A stretch of 7,677 bases of DNA. Origin: an uncultured Clostridia bacterium. Lineage in GTDB: Bacteria > Bacillota > Clostridia > Christensenellales > Borkfalkiaceae. This document shows positions 6,448 to 7,677 of this stretch, one piece after another. A model generated the notes under the pieces. That model saw nothing but the letters and a program-made list of their open reading frames with translations, had not been told where the DNA came from and searched no databases. The DNA lies in the NCBI GenBank assembly GCA_946637575.1, contig CAMPBJ010000042.1:1-7677 (forward strand), written 5' to 3'. The stretch's first letter is position 1. Each line of letters opens with the position of its first letter. The translations under genes were made by a program, and so were the position numbers.

Positions 6448-6846
6448 GTGTTTAATTTCGGCGATACTTTCGATAAAAACAGAATAAATTCCATAAACCC
6501 CATAGTTTTAGCGTTTGTAGGCGACGCGGTGTATTCTCTTTATATCCGCAGCGAACTTGCGGTAGATAACGACTCTAAAACGGGGGTTTTAAATAAACTT
6601 GCGACCTCTAAAGTAAAAGCGACCGCGCAAGCGGATCTAATTGAAAGGATACTGCCGATTCTTTCTGAAGAAGAGTCCGCCGTTTTTAAGAGGGCAAGAA
6701 ACGCGAAAAAACACGCTAAATCAAAGAGCGCGTCCGTTGCCGAGTATAACCTTTCCACCGGCTTTGAAGCCGTTTTGGGTTACTTATACCTTTCGGGTAA
6801 TTTAGACAGAATAAACTACTTACTGAAAAAAGGAAACGAACAATGA
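6448..6846 (+). CDS. mrnC: Mini-ribonuclease III (23S rRNA maturation)
   Basis: Dimeric double-strand-specific endoribonuclease that trims the 5' and 3' ends of 23S rRNA precursors in Firmicutes. It is an RNase III catalytic domain without the dsRNA-binding domain. The 132 aa length is typical. NPIVLAFVGDAVYSLYIR (17-34) is the family signature with catalytic D26. KRARNAKKHA (81-90) is the basic RNA-contact loop. STGFEAVLGYLYL (103-115) holds the second metal-binding acid, E107. The start is the GTG at 6448, with AGGTG 4 nt upstream (6439-6443); no other in-frame start exists before the stop at 6421-6423. The stop codon overlaps the rlmB start as ATGA. It follows the family's usual order before rlmB, but cwlD and a terminator stand upstream, where cysS is found in B. 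subtilis. Confidence 0.93.
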   Translation: MFNFGDTFDKNRINSINPIVLAFVGDAVYSLYIRSELAVDNDSKTGVLNKLATSKVKATAQADLIERILPILSEEESAVFKRARNAKKHAKSKSASVAEYNLSTGFEAVLGYLYLSGNLDRINYLLKKGNEQ

Positions 6847-7565
6847 AAGTCGAAGGCAGAAATTCCATTTATGAATTACTTAAAACCGACAAAGAGATAG
6901 ACAAGGTTTTAGTCGATAAAGCGCAAAACGACGAAGGTTCGAAGCGTCTTTTAGGTAATATCCGTTCGAGAAAGATAAAGATCCAGTACGTTGACAAAAG
7001 ACTTTTGGATAAAGAAAGCGTTTCAAAGCGTCATCAGGGCTTTATCGCGATTACTTCGGATTATAAGTACTTCGACTTAGAAGATATTATAGACGGAGTA
7101 AAAGGGAAAGACGGATTTATTCTTGTTCTGTGCGAGATAACCGATCCGCATAACTTGGGCAGTATCATAAGAGTCGCCGAGTGCGCGGGAATAGACGGGA
7201 TAGTTATCGGGAAAGACAGGTGCGCGCAGGTAAACGACACGGTAATGCGTGTGTCCGAAGGCGCGTTAAATCACGTTAAGGTCGCGAGAGTAACTAACGT
7301 CAACGGCGCGATCGACAGGTTAAAGGACAAGGGTTACTGGATATACGGCGCGGAAGCGGACGGCAAGAATATATACAGCGAAGACTTTAAGGGCAACGTC
7401 TGTCTTGTGATAGGCGGCGAAGATACGGGCGTAAAAAAACTCACGAGGGAAAAGTGCGACGAGATAGTGTCTATTCCGATGTACGGCAAAGTAAACTCCC
7501 TTAATGCGTCCGTTGCCTGCGGTATCGCGGTTTTCGAGGCGATGAGGAAAAGGAAAAACTTATGA
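6843..7565 (+). CDS. rlmB: 23S rRNA (guanosine-2'-O)-methyltransferase RlmB (SpoU/TrmH family)
   Basis: SPOUT-fold enzyme that methylates the 2'-OH of a 23S rRNA guanosine (G2251 in E. coli) with SAM. It is 240 aa, normal length. Residues 1-70 are the SpoU substrate-binding domain (VEGRNSIYELL at 3-13, KRHQGFIAI at 62-70). The knotted catalytic domain shows motif 1 DPHNLGSIIRVAECAGIDGI (101-120) with N104 and R110, motif 2 LVIGGEDTGVKKL with CDEIVSIPM (188-213; E193), and motif 3 GKVNSLNASVACGIAVFEAMR (215-235; N218 and N221). The GGED wording of motif 2 and the SEGA stretch (138-141, where I recall SAGA) differ slightly from the common form. The start overlaps the mrnC stop and the stop overlaps the sigH start, both as ATGA, so translation of the three is probably coupled. 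A TrmH-type tRNA target is less likely given the N-terminal domain and context. Confidence 0.92.
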   Translation: MKVEGRNSIYELLKTDKEIDKVLVDKAQNDEGSKRLLGNIRSRKIKIQYVDKRLLDKESVSKRHQGFIAITSDYKYFDLEDIIDGVKGKDGFILVLCEITDPHNLGSIIRVAECAGIDGIVIGKDRCAQVNDTVMRVSEGALNHVKVARVTNVNGAIDRLKDKGYWIYGAEADGKNIYSEDFKGNVCLVIGGEDTGVKKLTREKCDEIVSIPMYGKVNSLNASVACGIAVFEAMRKRKNL

Positions 7566-7677
7566 CGACGGAAGAGCTTATACTTTTGTCCGACGAAGAA
7601 CTCTGTTCGCTCGTAAAAAGCGGCGATCCCGTGTCGATAAACGTTTTGATCGAAAGATACAAGGGCTTTATAACCAA
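7562..7677 (+). CDS. sigH: RNA polymerase sigma factor, SigH-like (3' partial)
   Basis: Only the first 38 codons are in the window. They read MTTEELILLSDEELCSLVKS, then GDPVSINVLIERYKGFIT, which fits the start of a sigma-70 region 2: acidic DEEL, then GD, then LIERYKGF. Place after mrnC and rlmB matches the Firmicutes order that ends in sigH, the sigma factor that raises spo0A and other genes at sporulation onset. The ATG overlaps the rlmB TGA by 4 nt and has AGGA at 7551-7554, 7 nt upstream. In B. subtilis yacP lies between rlmB and sigH; here it is absent. Which sigma subgroup this is cannot be proved from 38 residues, so the name leans on gene order. Confidence 0.78.
   Translation, partial: MTTEELILLSDEELCSLVKSGDPVSINVLIERYKGFIT

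Overview
The window reads as chromosomal DNA of an endospore-forming or spore-lineage Bacillota, most likely a clostridial gut-type anaerobe. Pointers are the spore-cortex amidase cwlD, the Firmicutes-specific Mini-RNase III next to rlmB and a SigH-type sigma factor, A/T-rich spacers, TTG and GTG starts, and U-tailed intrinsic terminators. All eight genes lie on the + strand. No mobile element, tRNA, rRNA or CRISPR array is visible. The genus cannot be read from the sequence alone.

Left block (1-3983): a 23S rRNA uracil-C5 methyltransferase of the RlmD/RlmCD type, cut by the window's left edge; a YitT-type membrane protein starting on the base after its stop; and, 25 bp later, a cytoplasmic GH36-like alpha-galactosidase. 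They look like one transcription unit closed by an A/T-rich hairpin. Middle block (4026-5520): a stand-alone divergent DUF4127 protein of unknown function, closed by a strong terminator.

Right block: cwlD (5628-6338) is preceded by a spacer with three copies of an 8-mer, TTATCAAC, in +/-/+ orientation. They could form two mutually exclusive hairpins and also resemble DnaA boxes. The cwlD stop codon lies in an exact 18-bp tandem duplication, followed by a terminator. A good vegetative promoter (TTGTAA-17-TATAAT) then drives mrnC-rlmB-sigH, joined by two ATGA overlaps. The window ends 116 bp into sigH.

The right block joins rRNA maturation (Mini-III trims 23S ends, RlmB methylates 23S) with the sporulation-entry sigma factor. 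The left block combines rRNA methylation with sugar metabolism. I did not find a clearly new multi-gene system. The best candidates for follow-up are the three-copy element before cwlD, the DUF4127 protein with a replaced N-terminal signature, and the tight mrnC-rlmB-sigH coupling without yacP.
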